In this document: one piece after another, positions 17,116 through 24,303 of the stretch
Numbering within the stretch: the first letter of the stretch is position 1
How the letters are laid out: each line of letters begins with the position of its first letter
Source: CAINVV01 sp964506325
Lineage (GTDB): Bacteria; Bacteroidota; Bacteroidia; Bacteroidales; Prolixibacteraceae
Length of the DNA: 35,559 nucleotides
Reading direction: 5' to 3'
NCBI GenBank assembly: GCA_964506325.1
Contig: CAZDLO010000030.1
Location: 1 to 35,559 of the forward strand
The notes under the pieces: model-generated
Told to the model about the DNA's origin: nothing
Seen by the model: the letters and a program-made list of their open reading frames with translations, nothing else
Database searches by the model: none
Made by a program: the position numbers and the translations under genes

Positions 17116-17841
17116 ATGAAAGGAACTCTGAAGGCTTTCAAGAATCCTGAAGATCTCGCAGATCGCGTCAGTGATATGATAATGAGCTGGGTAGCACTTT
17201 CCAGGGGAAGCCGGTTCCACATTGCATTATCGGGAGGTTCAACTCCCAATTTGCTGTTTAAAGCCCTGGCATCAAAGTATACAGATTCTGTCCGTTGGCA
17301 AAAAATCCACTTCTGGTGGGTAGACGAGCGCATGGTACATCCTGATGATCCGGAAAGCAATTATGGAGTAGCCAATAAATTGCTTTTCTCTCAAATTACC
17401 ATACCTGCAGAAAATATACACCGGATCAGGGGAGAGGAGAATCCCCTGAAAGAATCAGAAAATTATGGTGAACTGATCAACAGGGAATTAAATTCAAGAA
17501 ATAACCTGCCGAAATTTGATCTTTTACTGCTGGGCATGGGGGAAGACGGACATACGGCCTCAATTTTCCCAAACCAGATTGAATTATTGAAGTCCAGGAA
17601 AATATGTGATGTGGCATTTCACCCTGTCACCAATCAACCGAGGATTACGCTGACCGGAAGGACCATTAACAACTCCGCCAGAATCTGTTTCCTGGTAACC
17701 GGAGCCAACAAAGCTGAACGATTGTCAGAGATAAATTTAAATGGCAGAAAAGCCAAAAAGCTTCCTGCCGGATTCATTTATCCTGACAAAGGCGAACTAT
17801 ACTGGTTTGCGGATCAGTCGGCAGTCCGGCTTCTCATCTGA
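17116..17841 (+). CDS. pgl: 6-phosphogluconolactonase
   Basis: It hydrolyses 6-phosphogluconolactone, the product of Zwf. From ATG 17116 it has 241 residues, the usual DevB/Pgl length. Family motifs are HIALSGGSTPNLLFKAL (about 35-51), WWVDERMVHPDDPESNYG, and LLLGMGEDGHTASIFP with the catalytic histidine. The frame is open to an ATG at 17050, which lies inside the 14-bp palindrome. The extra 22 residues are polar and not conserved, so I prefer 17116. It is 242 nt from zwf, far for an operon, and may have its own control. Confidence 0.93.
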   Translation: MKGTLKAFKNPEDLADRVSDMIMSWVALSRGSRFHIALSGGSTPNLLFKALASKYTDSVRWQKIHFWWVDERMVHPDDPESNYGVANKLLFSQITIPAENIHRIRGEENPLKESENYGELINRELNSRNNLPKFDLLLLGMGEDGHTASIFPNQIELLKSRKICDVAFHPVTNQPRITLTGRTINNSARICFLVTGANKAERLSEINLNGRKAKKLPAGFIYPDKGELYWFADQSAVRLLI

Positions 17842-17914
17842 AAAATCCTGTAACGCCGCTTTACAACCTGCAGAACCTTCCGCGGCCTGCTTTTTTTAAT
17901 CCGTGATTAAAATT

Positions 17915-17922
17915 TACTTTTG
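17915..17922 (+). promoter_or_regulatory. EamA transporter promoter, -7 box
   Basis: TACTTTTG matches TAnnTTTG. A T-run lies where the -33 box would be. The expected leader is about 60 nt. Confidence 0.45.
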
Positions 17923-17989
17923 ACCTCTTCGGAATACAATTTCATTCCATCCTGAATACAGGAAAAGAAAGTCAACAGTTTTATGCACT

Positions 17990-18958
17990 ATGCCAAAGAA
18001 TAGAAAAACCGGTCATCTCATCATGTTTGCGGTAACTTTGATTTTCGGGATCAACATTCCACTCTCGAAATCACTCTTACCGGTGTGGATATCCCCGGAA
18101 GGACTTACACTGTCCCGTATTCTTTTTGGGGCAGCAGCGTTTTGGATTGCCTCCCTTTTTATCACAAATGAAAAAGTGCCTTTTAAGGATCATGGCTTCT
18201 TGCTCCTCGGATCATTTTGCGGTGTGATTTTTAACCAGGGGCTTTTCATTACCGGACTGAACATGACCTCTCCGGTTGACGCATCCATCATAATTACAAG
18301 CGGACCGCTTTTTGCCATGATTTTTGCAGCCATCATGCTGAAGGAACCTATCTCTCTTCTAAAGATTTCAGGAATCCTTGTTGGGGCATCAGGTGCTATC
18401 CTCTTGGTTTACAATGGACACCAGGGATCTACAGCGCACCAAAGCAATCTTGTTGGCAACCTGATGGTATTCGGCAGTTCAATTATTTACGCATTTTACC
18501 TCGTATTTACCAAACCTCTTACAGCCAGGTACTCGCCCGTTACCATCATGAAATGGCTGTTTCTTTATGCCTCCATCCTGGTTACTCCCTTTTATTTGCC
18601 AAAGGTTTTGTCGGCTCCGGTCTATATAAACCCTGAGAAAACGGCTGTAATTCAGATGATCTACACTCTTTTCATGGCTACCTTCCTGACCTACCTGATG
18701 ATTCCGATGGCGCAGCAACGTATCCGTCCCACCACAATCAGTATGTACAACAACATCCAGCCCCTGATTGCTTCATTTGTAGCTATATCAGCCGGAATGG
18801 ATCACTTTTCCCTGGTAAAGGTACTCTCAGCAATCCTGATCTTTTGTGGTGTTTATCTCGTAACGAGAAGCAAAGCAAGGGCGGAGGTTGAAATTGGGAT
18901 AATTTCTGATGATGTTGGCAAGGTAAAGATTGAAGCATCAAAAAATAGCCTTCCTTAG
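17990..18958 (+). CDS. DMT-superfamily (EamA) transporter
   Basis: An inner-membrane protein of 322 residues with about ten hydrophobic helices in two EamA repeats (about 8-140 and 155-290). The first repeat opens with MFAVTLIFGINIPLSKSLLP and includes GVIFNQGLFITGLNMTSPVDASII and LKEPISLLKISGILVGASGAILL. The second repeat ends IFCGVYLVTRSKARAE. Family members export amino acids or metabolites, but the substrate cannot be told from sequence. The hydrophilic C-terminal 30 residues are likely cytoplasmic. It has its own promoter. It lies 460 nt before tyrA, with the aromatic attenuator in between, so it is not in the tyrA operon. Confidence 0.88.
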   Translation: MPKNRKTGHLIMFAVTLIFGINIPLSKSLLPVWISPEGLTLSRILFGAAAFWIASLFITNEKVPFKDHGFLLLGSFCGVIFNQGLFITGLNMTSPVDASIIITSGPLFAMIFAAIMLKEPISLLKISGILVGASGAILLVYNGHQGSTAHQSNLVGNLMVFGSSIIYAFYLVFTKPLTARYSPVTIMKWLFLYASILVTPFYLPKVLSAPVYINPEKTAVIQMIYTLFMATFLTYLMIPMAQQRIRPTTISMYNNIQPLIASFVAISAGMDHFSLVKVLSAILIFCGVYLVTRSKARAEVEIGIISDDVGKVKIEASKNSLP

Positions 18959-19181
18959 TTCCAGGAGATAAACCAACCAGATCAGGATTAGCTTTACCAG
19001 TGAATATCGGAGGCGAGGATCAGGAAGAATGAAAAACCAGCTGAAGGATGTTGTGCTGTTACAATATGCATTCCAGCTAAATTAAGGCATTGATGATTTG
19101 CTTTCAGCTGCGGCTTTGATGCCGTATTGGCAATTATTCAAACAATTGAACGCTTTTTCTTCCAATTGTTATTTTAATTAC
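18959..19181. other. Gene-free stretch between the EamA gene and the tyrA promoter
   Basis: About 220 nt with no ORF, strong hairpin or repeat that I can support. The tyrA promoter, leader peptide and attenuator follow directly. Confidence 0.5.
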
Positions 19182-19189
19182 TATTTTTG
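19182..19189 (+). promoter_or_regulatory. Promoter of the aromatic operon leader, -7 box
   Basis: TATTTTTG matches TAnnTTTG. The transcript should start near 19196, about 16 nt before the leader-peptide ATG at 19212. The -33 box is less clear (T-rich sequence). Confidence 0.6.
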
Positions 19190-19211
19190 CGACAGATTAT
19201 AAGGTAATACG

Positions 19212-19280
19212 ATGATTTCGAACAATGCACTGTATTTTTGGTTTTATTATCCCGTCCTTCAGCAGGAGATCGGCAAGTAA
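19212..19280 (+). CDS. Aromatic leader peptide (22 aa) of the tyrA attenuator
   Basis: ATG, then 21 sense codons and TAA. Codons 8-13 read Tyr-Phe-Trp-Phe-Tyr-Tyr (TAT TTT TGG TTT TAT TAT, 19233-19250), within ALYFWFYYPV. AAGG at 19201-19204 is a modest ribosome-binding site. Six aromatic codons in a row is far beyond chance for so short a peptide and fits a sensor of charged tRNA-Tyr, -Phe and -Trp. The peptide is followed 32 nt after its stop by a rho-independent terminator and then by tyrA and DAHP synthase/chorismate mutase. By analogy with trp and phe leaders of other bacteria, stalling on these codons should favour read-through. It is too short to be found by ordinary gene callers. Confidence 0.8.
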   Translation: MISNNALYFWFYYPVLQQEIGK

Positions 19281-19321
19281 GGCATTGTTTAAACAGAACG
19301 ATAACATACATAAAGGTCTCC
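19265..19321 (+). promoter_or_regulatory. Antiterminator pairing of the tyrA attenuator
   Basis: GGAGATC at 19265-19271, inside the leader ORF, can pair over 7 bp (one G-U) with GGTCTCC at 19315-19321, the 5' arm of the terminator. The pairing is mutually exclusive with the terminator. A ribosome stalled on codons 8-13 would leave 19265-19271 free; a ribosome at the stop codon would cover it. It is a structural prediction by eye. Confidence 0.65.
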
Positions 19322-19339
19322 GGTCGGGGACCTTTTTTT
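19312..19339 (+). terminator. Attenuator terminator upstream of tyrA
   Basis: AAAGGTCTCC-GGTC-GGGGACCTTT (10 bp, one G-U) with T-tract 19333-19339. It is oriented towards tyrA and lies between the operon promoter and its first gene, with no upstream gene close by to terminate. It is therefore best read as an attenuator. Confidence 0.85.
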
Positions 19340-19418
19340 ATGTAACGCTTGAAACTGAAGAAAAGTTAAGAAGTATAAGATAAGTGAAGGTATAGATCTG
19401 ATTAAAAAAACACCGAAG

Positions 19419-20318
19419 ATGAAATTAACAGTCGTGGGATTGGGCCTGATTGGAGGATCGATGGCGATCGACCTCAGGAAAAGCCGCTTTGCAACCGAAC
19501 TCATCGGGGTTGACAACAGGCCTGAACATGCTGAAGAAGCCAGAAAACTAGGCATAATCGACCGGATAGCTGATTTTGAATCCGGAGTCAAAGAAGCAGA
19601 TCTTGTTTTACTGGCTCTACCGGTGGACCGGATCATTGAATTACTGCCCAGGGTGCTCGACCTGATTTCGCCTTCAACGACAGTGGCTGATGTCGGGTCT
19701 GCCAAGCGGCAGATCGTGGCATCGGTAGCCAGTCATCCGCTTCGAGGAAACTATGTGCCTACCCATCCAATGGCAGGTACGGAAAACAGTGGTCCGGGAG
19801 CAGCCCTGTCCGGGTTGTTTTCAGGGAAGCTGACAATTGTCTGTGATCACGAACAATGCCGTCCGCAACATCTTGCCCTGGTGGAAAAAATGTACCAGTC
19901 ACTCGGCATGTCAACCGCCTACATGAGTAGCGACGAACAGGACCACACCACTGCTTTTGTTTCACATCTGCCGCATGCTGCAGCCTTTGCGCTTGCCAAT
20001 GCAGTTCTTGCCAAAGAGGATGGCAGTATTATTTTCGACCTGGCATCCGGAGGATTTCAATCAACAGTTCGCCTGGCTAAAAGTTCGCCGGAGATGTGGT
20101 CTCCCATATTCCGGCAGAATAACGATTACGTTATTGAAGCTATCACAGCCTACATCCACCATCTGAAGGAGTTCAAAGAAGCCTTGAAAAACAAGGATGA
20201 GAGCCAGTTGCTCAACCTTATCCGCGAGGCAAACAAAATCAGGACAGTTTTAAGCGGAGAGAGTACTTCCCTGACAAAAAATGAAGAAACAATCGTAAAA
20301 CTATACACCAAAAAATAA
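19419..20318 (+). CDS. tyrA: Prephenate dehydrogenase (tyrosine branch)
   Basis: It oxidatively decarboxylates prephenate to 4-hydroxyphenylpyruvate with NAD. The 299 residues open with the Rossmann motif VVGLGLIGGS (about 5-14), followed by an acidic residue at the end of strand 2 (IGVDNRP). YVPTHPMAGTENSGP carries the catalytic His region. The helical dimerisation half contains SHLPHAAAFALAN and ASGGFQSTVRLA. There is no fused mutase domain. It lies 79 nt after the attenuator T-tract and 8 nt before the DAHP synthase/chorismate mutase gene, which supplies its substrate. Expression is probably set by the aromatic leader peptide. Confidence 0.94.
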   Translation: MKLTVVGLGLIGGSMAIDLRKSRFATELIGVDNRPEHAEEARKLGIIDRIADFESGVKEADLVLLALPVDRIIELLPRVLDLISPSTTVADVGSAKRQIVASVASHPLRGNYVPTHPMAGTENSGPGAALSGLFSGKLTIVCDHEQCRPQHLALVEKMYQSLGMSTAYMSSDEQDHTTAFVSHLPHAAAFALANAVLAKEDGSIIFDLASGGFQSTVRLAKSSPEMWSPIFRQNNDYVIEAITAYIHHLKEFKEALKNKDESQLLNLIREANKIRTVLSGESTSLTKNEETIVKLYTKK

Positions 20319-20326
20319 CAAGCAAA

Positions 20327-21418
20327 ATGGTAACAAACTTAAAAGTAATGCCAATCAGCCATTGGTTGCCAACAATTGACAACCCCCTGCTGATCAGCGG
20401 CCCTTGCAGTCTTGAATCAGAAGAACAGGCACTGGCCACAGCCAGGGAACTCGCCAAAGACAAACGTGTTTTTGTATACCGTGGTGGTGTATGGAAACCG
20501 CGCACACGGCCGGGAATGTTTGAAGGAGTTGGATCCATTGGCCTCGAATGGCTTAAATTGGTCAAACAGGAGACCGGGCTTCTCACAGGCACTGAAGTCG
20601 CCAATGCTCAACACGTTGAAGAATGCCTGAAAGCAGGTGTCGATGTCATGTGGATCGGAGCCCGTTCAACGGCCTCTCCTTTCGTGGTGCAGGAAATAGC
20701 CGATGTGCTGAAAGGTACCGATCAGATCATCATGGTAAAAAATCCGGTTAACCCTGATGTTCAATTGTGGGTGGGCGCGCTTGAAAGGCTTAACCAGGCA
20801 GGTTTGAAAAACCTGGTGGCGATACACAGAGGATTTACACCCTTCAGTGATACAAAGTACCGCAATTATCCAAACTGGAAGACTGTCATTGAACTGAAGC
20901 GTATCCTTCCCAATCTTCCCATTATCTGTGATCCAAGCCATATTGCCGGAAAAAGGGAATACCTTTTTGAAATTTCACAGAAAGCATTCGATATCGGTAT
21001 GGATGGACTTATGCTCGAATCGCATATCGATCCATCCTGTGCCCTTAGTGATAAGGATCAACAGGTTACACCAGCTGATCTGGCCAAAATCCTGGATAAA
21101 CTGGTTATCAGGTATGCAAGCTCAGATGATCCCCTGTTTGACAATAAACTCGAAAACCTGCGCGGGCGTATCGACACCATCGACCATGAAATCATGGAAG
21201 TTCTGGCTCAAAGAATGAGCATTGTAAGGCAAATAGGCCAGTACAAGAAAGAAAACAAAGTGACTGCCCTTCAAATCAACAGATGGTCACAGATCATGGA
21301 GGACCGTGAGAAACTAGCCATTAAACTCAGCCTTGATGAGAATTTTATCAAGGCTCTGTTCCAGCTAATCCATGAAGATTCTGTCCGGACACAGTCGGAT
21401 ATCATGGACAACGAATAA
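20327..21418 (+). CDS. Bifunctional DAHP synthase / chorismate mutase
   Basis: Residues about 1-265 form a type I-beta 3-deoxy-7-phosphoheptulonate synthase, the entry step of the shikimate pathway: LISGPCSLESEEQ, YRGGVWKPRTRPG, WIGARSTASPF, AIHRGFTPF, and ICDPSHIAGKREY with metal-binding residues. Residues about 275-363 form an AroQ-type all-helical chorismate mutase (LRGRIDTIDHEIMEVLAQRM ... QIGQYKKENK). A C-terminal mutase fused to DAHP synthase is characteristic of Bacteroidota; in Bacillus the mutase is N-terminal. The mutase domain commonly mediates feedback by prephenate. It is cotranscribed with tyrA (8-nt gap). A 15-bp terminator follows. Confidence 0.95.
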   Translation: MVTNLKVMPISHWLPTIDNPLLISGPCSLESEEQALATARELAKDKRVFVYRGGVWKPRTRPGMFEGVGSIGLEWLKLVKQETGLLTGTEVANAQHVEECLKAGVDVMWIGARSTASPFVVQEIADVLKGTDQIIMVKNPVNPDVQLWVGALERLNQAGLKNLVAIHRGFTPFSDTKYRNYPNWKTVIELKRILPNLPIICDPSHIAGKREYLFEISQKAFDIGMDGLMLESHIDPSCALSDKDQQVTPADLAKILDKLVIRYASSDDPLFDNKLENLRGRIDTIDHEIMEVLAQRMSIVRQIGQYKKENKVTALQINRWSQIMEDREKLAIKLSLDENFIKALFQLIHEDSVRTQSDIMDNE

Positions 21419-21455
21419 ATAACCAGAACTTTAGTTAGTTCGTTATCAAGAGTGT

Positions 21456-21502
21456 ATAAAGGGCAAATCCGGCAACTGAACATTGAAGGATTTGCCCTTT
21501 AT
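21456..21502. terminator. Bidirectional terminator between the aromatic operon and rnpA
   Basis: A perfect 15-bp stem (21456-21470 with 21488-21502) and a 17-nt loop, with an A/T-rich base. It sits between two convergent transcription units, 4 nt from the rnpA stop, and can serve both. Confidence 0.85.
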
Positions 21503-21506
21503 CACG

Positions 21507-21899
21507 TTATAACTGGTTTATAATCTTTTGGATTGCTTTGGAAACAGCAGGTTCAAGTTTTGAATAGGGAAGTTGTTCGGTAGCGATGTAAACAAACATC
21601 AGTGCTATCCGGGTACCGGAGTGACTCAGGGCGTCGTACAAAATGTGCTTCTGAAGCCTGTATGACTCACGCAATAACCGTTTCAGCCTGTTACGGTCTG
21701 AGGCATGCCTGAAAAGACGTTTGGGAACTGAAAAGCCCACCTGGGAAGGAGAGTCTGAGGGTAGCACCTCATAAGTCTTCCAGACAATTCTGAGGGGATA
21801 GCACAATAGGTTATTGCCTGAGAGAAACAGTTCCCCCATCAATTTCTTACTGCATAACTTCTCTTCTTTCCGAAAAGTATGAGAAACCTGATTGGTCAA
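21507..21899 (-). CDS. rnpA: Ribonuclease P protein component
   Basis: The protein subunit that helps RNase P RNA mature tRNA 5' ends. The 130 residues contain the N-terminal TFRKEEKLCSKKLM block, VGFSVPKRLFRHASDRNR with the RNR signature at 69-71, and LKRLLRESYR. The start is TTG. No ATG is available, and homologues begin only a few residues before TFRKEE. It follows hemD by 4 nt. The row DUF4271-hemD-rnpA is usual in Bacteroidota, where rnpA is not always next to rpmH. Confidence 0.94.
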   Translation of the reverse strand: MTNQVSHTFRKEEKLCSKKLMGELFLSGNNLLCYPLRIVWKTYEVLPSDSPSQVGFSVPKRLFRHASDRNRLKRLLRESYRLQKHILYDALSHSGTRIALMFVYIATEQLPYSKLEPAVSKAIQKIINQL

Positions 21900-21903
21900 A
21901 TTT

Positions 21904-22656
21904 CTACTTATGATTTTTGTTGAATTCCGTAACGTACTTGTCCAGGGCTGATGTCATAGATGGAGTCTCCGGGAGTGGCGCTTCAATATCCACATTTAAG
22001 CCTGCATCCCTGACTGCTTTTGCTGTCGCGTATCCAAATGTTGCTATTTTGGTTTCGTTTTGCCTGAATTCCGGGAAGTTGCACAACAGCGACTTGATAT
22101 CAGTTGGGCTGAAGAAAACAAGGACATCGTAGTTAACATCCTTTAGGTCTGACAGATCGCTGCAAACAGTACGGTACATGACGGCCTGCTTAAAATTCAA
22201 TCCGGCAGAAGTCATCTTTTCTGGAACTTCATCTTTGTGAATGTCCGATAACGGAATCAAAAATGTCTCCTCCTTGTGTTTCATCAATACCTCCAGCAGT
22301 TCTGAAAACTTACCGGGAGCATAGAATATCTTGCGTTTCCTGTAGACAATGTATTTCTGCAAATAATGAGCTGTAGCTTCTGATATACAGAAGTATTTCA
22401 TGGTATCAGGAATTACCACCCTCATTTCCAAAGACATACGAAAGAAATGATCAATGGAGGTACGGCTGTTAAAAATAACGGCTGTAAAATCCAGAATATT
22501 GATCCGGTCTTTCCTAAAATCCTTCGCCGGTACTCCCTCAACGTGAATAAAAGGACGAAAATCGATCTTTAAATTGTTCTTTGCAGCCAGGTCATTGTAC
22601 GGAGAATTCTGAAAATTCGGTTCCGGCTGAGTAACTAATATTTTCTTGATTTTCAA
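21904..22656 (-). CDS. hemD: Uroporphyrinogen-III synthase (HemD-like)
   Basis: It cyclises hydroxymethylbilane to uroporphyrinogen III in haem synthesis. The 250 residues show the two-lobe HemD pattern: KKILVTQPEP at the N-terminus; DFTAVIFNSRTSIDHFF, equivalent to the 'FTSxxAV' segment of lobe 1; then VLVFFSPTDIKSLL and KIATFGYATAKAVRDAGL in lobe 2. The sequence is divergent, as HemD always is, but the order of elements and the setting between a DUF4271 gene and rnpA support it. The start is TTG (codons read MKIKK), with no ATG nearby. It is 36 nt downstream of the DUF4271 gene. Confidence 0.85.
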   Translation of the reverse strand: MKIKKILVTQPEPNFQNSPYNDLAAKNNLKIDFRPFIHVEGVPAKDFRKDRINILDFTAVIFNSRTSIDHFFRMSLEMRVVIPDTMKYFCISEATAHYLQKYIVYRKRKIFYAPGKFSELLEVLMKHKEETFLIPLSDIHKDEVPEKMTSAGLNFKQAVMYRTVCSDLSDLKDVNYDVLVFFSPTDIKSLLCNFPEFRQNETKIATFGYATAKAVRDAGLNVDIEAPLPETPSMTSALDKYVTEFNKNHK

Positions 22657-22692
22657 TTCTTTATACTTTTATTAATTTTACTCTCCCTCTTT

Positions 22693-24189
22693 TTACGCAC
22701 TCACTGCCATTTTTGTTACGAGAAGAATTGGAAGAATTTCAAGGGCACAAAGGTACAAAATCAAATAGAAAATTGAAATACCCTCTCTGATGGCAAAATA
22801 TATACTCCGGATGATAGACATCAGGTAGAAAAGCACAATCATCCCCGGGACTAAAAAGAGGGAAACTATTCCAAAGCCAGGCACCATCGCATGTATTGTG
22901 GCGACGGGCAACAAAACCAAACCCAATACATTGTTGAAGAGCATCATATTAAAGACCAGCTCACCGGTGGTTTCCCGTTGTGAAAAAACAGATCCCAGTA
23001 TTTTATAGAGAAACAATTTGACAAGAAAATAAGCATTGACAACAGCGAAGACAATCAGGTAAAATTCAAATCCTGAAAATCCACCCATAGAAACTCCGTT
23101 ATCTTTGGCTATCAGGTAGATAGGAAATGGGACAAAAAGAAAGAATATCAGATTCAGCCTGAACATACCAAAATTACCGCTGTACCCTCTCTCCCTGTAT
23201 AAGCGGGTTGCCACAGAATAATTAAATATGCTCTGGAAGACATGGACGATATACTTTGAAAAGCCAAACCGCAATGAAGCAAAAATAGACCAACCGATCA
23301 GGACCAGAAAGAAAGTCCAGTCCTGGCCTGTTGCCGGCATCTTGTTACCCTCAAATCCGTAGGGTTTGCCCGGCTGTTCAACTGCTGCCATCATAATGAC
23401 CGGATCAGCAGCTACCGGGGTGAAACTCCAGAAGTTCAGGGTATCTCCCTCGGTACGGTAAATTCCTGGGTTACCAGTATAGATATTGACAGAAAGGTCC
23501 CTGCCTGACCCATCTTCCTGTTCGCCAATTAAAACAACAGCGTTTGCCTTATTCTGGGTGGAAGATTTCTGCTGTACTTTAGATACCGAGAATTTTGAAG
23601 CCGCACCAGCTTTCTGCTGGACTGACTGTGGTATTGTTTTGGAGTTTTTGCCTGCCTTTTGCTGAACATCCTTCAGGGTGATATTGGATGGAGCGACATA
23701 ATTCTGCTGGCTGGCTGCCTGGGGAGTAACCGTGGTTGATCCTGCTTTCTGCTGATCAACAGTCTGGGTCTTTTTCCCGGATATTTGCTGATGGTATTTC
23801 TCTGCAGCCTGGATGAGCTTTTCCTCTTCAGAGAGCGGCTTTTCAACCCTGGGAGCAGGCTTAGAGGTCTGTACTGCCCTGGAGGTATTCTTTTGCTGGG
23901 TTGTTTTGGTGACTGCTGTACTATTTTGTTGCTTTGTTTTCGAACCCGATGTGCTCTTTTGCTGCGTCGTTTTGGCTCCNNNNNNNNNNNNNNNNNNNNN
24001 NNNNNNNNNNNNNNNNNNNNNNNNNNNNNNNNNNNNNNNNNNNNNNNNNNNNNNNNNNNNNNNNNNNNNNNNNNNNNNNGTTTTGGCTCCTTTTGTTACC
24101 TTCTGCTGGGTTGTCGTGGCTCCTTTAAGGGGAGTTGGACCGGAATTGGTCTTCACAACAGTTAATAGGAAAGTGTTTGTGAGCAGCAT
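22693..24189 (-). CDS. DUF4271 membrane protein with QQK-repeat N-terminal region (contains assembly gap)
   Basis: Two parts. The C-terminal part (roughly the last 210 residues) has about six hydrophobic helices and resembles the DUF4271 family that precedes hemD in Bacteroidota. Its function is unknown. The N-terminal part begins with a hydrophobic stretch (LLTNTFLLTVV), then a long low-complexity region rich in Thr, Lys and Gln in which QQK recurs about nine times (TTQQK, VQQKAG, VQQKS). A run of 100 N falls inside these repeats, so true length and frame across the gap are unknown. A GTG start at 24210 would precede the expected transcript start (about 24206), so ATG 24189 is preferred. Confidence 0.75.
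   Translation of the reverse strand: MLLTNTFLLTVVKTNSGPTPLKGATTTQQKVTKGAKXXXXXXXXXXXXXXXXXXXXXXXXXXXXXXXXXXGAKTTQQKSTSGSKTKQQNSTAVTKTTQQKNTSRAVQTSKPAPRVEKPLSEEEKLIQAAEKYHQQISGKKTQTVDQQKAGSTTVTPQAASQQNYVAPSNITLKDVQQKAGKNSKTIPQSVQQKAGAASKFSVSKVQQKSSTQNKANAVVLIGEQEDGSGRDLSVNIYTGNPGIYRTEGDTLNFWSFTPVAADPVIMMAAVEQPGKPYGFEGNKMPATGQDWTFFLVLIGWSIFASLRFGFSKYIVHVFQSIFNYSVATRLYRERGYSGNFGMFRLNLIFFLFVPFPIYLIAKDNGVSMGGFSGFEFYLIVFAVVNAYFLVKLFLYKILGSVFSQRETTGELVFNMMLFNNVLGLVLLPVATIHAMVPGFGIVSLFLVPGMIVLFYLMSIIRSIYFAIREGISIFYLILYLCALEILPILLVTKMAVSA
23980..24079. other. Scaffold gap, 100 N
   Basis: Exactly 100 N, a conventional placeholder for a gap of unknown size. Both flanks carry TTTTGGCTCC and lie in the repeat-coding region of the DUF4271 gene. 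The gap therefore probably comes from collapsed tandem repeats. Confidence 0.95.
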
Positions 24190-24212
24190 TGCGGGTTTAA
24201 ATAATGTCACGA

Positions 24213-24220
24213 CAAAGATA
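24213..24220 (-). promoter_or_regulatory. DUF4271-hemD-rnpA promoter, -7 box
   Basis: TATCTTTG on the minus strand. The predicted start near 24206 places GTG 24210 outside the transcript and leaves ATG 24189 as the first usable start. Confidence 0.6.
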
Positions 24221-24291
24221 ACAAAAAGAGATTGAAACGGTAAAAATCCTCGCTGATATGCTCAACTGCATCAACTGAATCATCATTTCAA

Positions 24292-24299
24292 TATCTTTG
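24292..24299 (+). promoter_or_regulatory. dus promoter, -7 box
   Basis: TATCTTTG ends only 4 nt before the ATG at 24304. With the usual 5-7 nt between the -7 box and the start point, the mRNA would begin at or next to the ATG. Confidence 0.6.
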
Positions 24300-24303
24300 C
24301 AGC

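Noticed and set aside
17854..17898. Possible terminator after pgl (GCCGC...GCGGC then T-run)
   Set aside because: The stem is only 5 bp with a loop of over 20 nt; the T-run is good but the hairpin is too weak to call.
19286..19295. Palindrome TGTTTAAACA between the leader peptide and the attenuator
   Set aside because: It has no loop so cannot form a hairpin; it may be chance, and the attenuator model does not need it.
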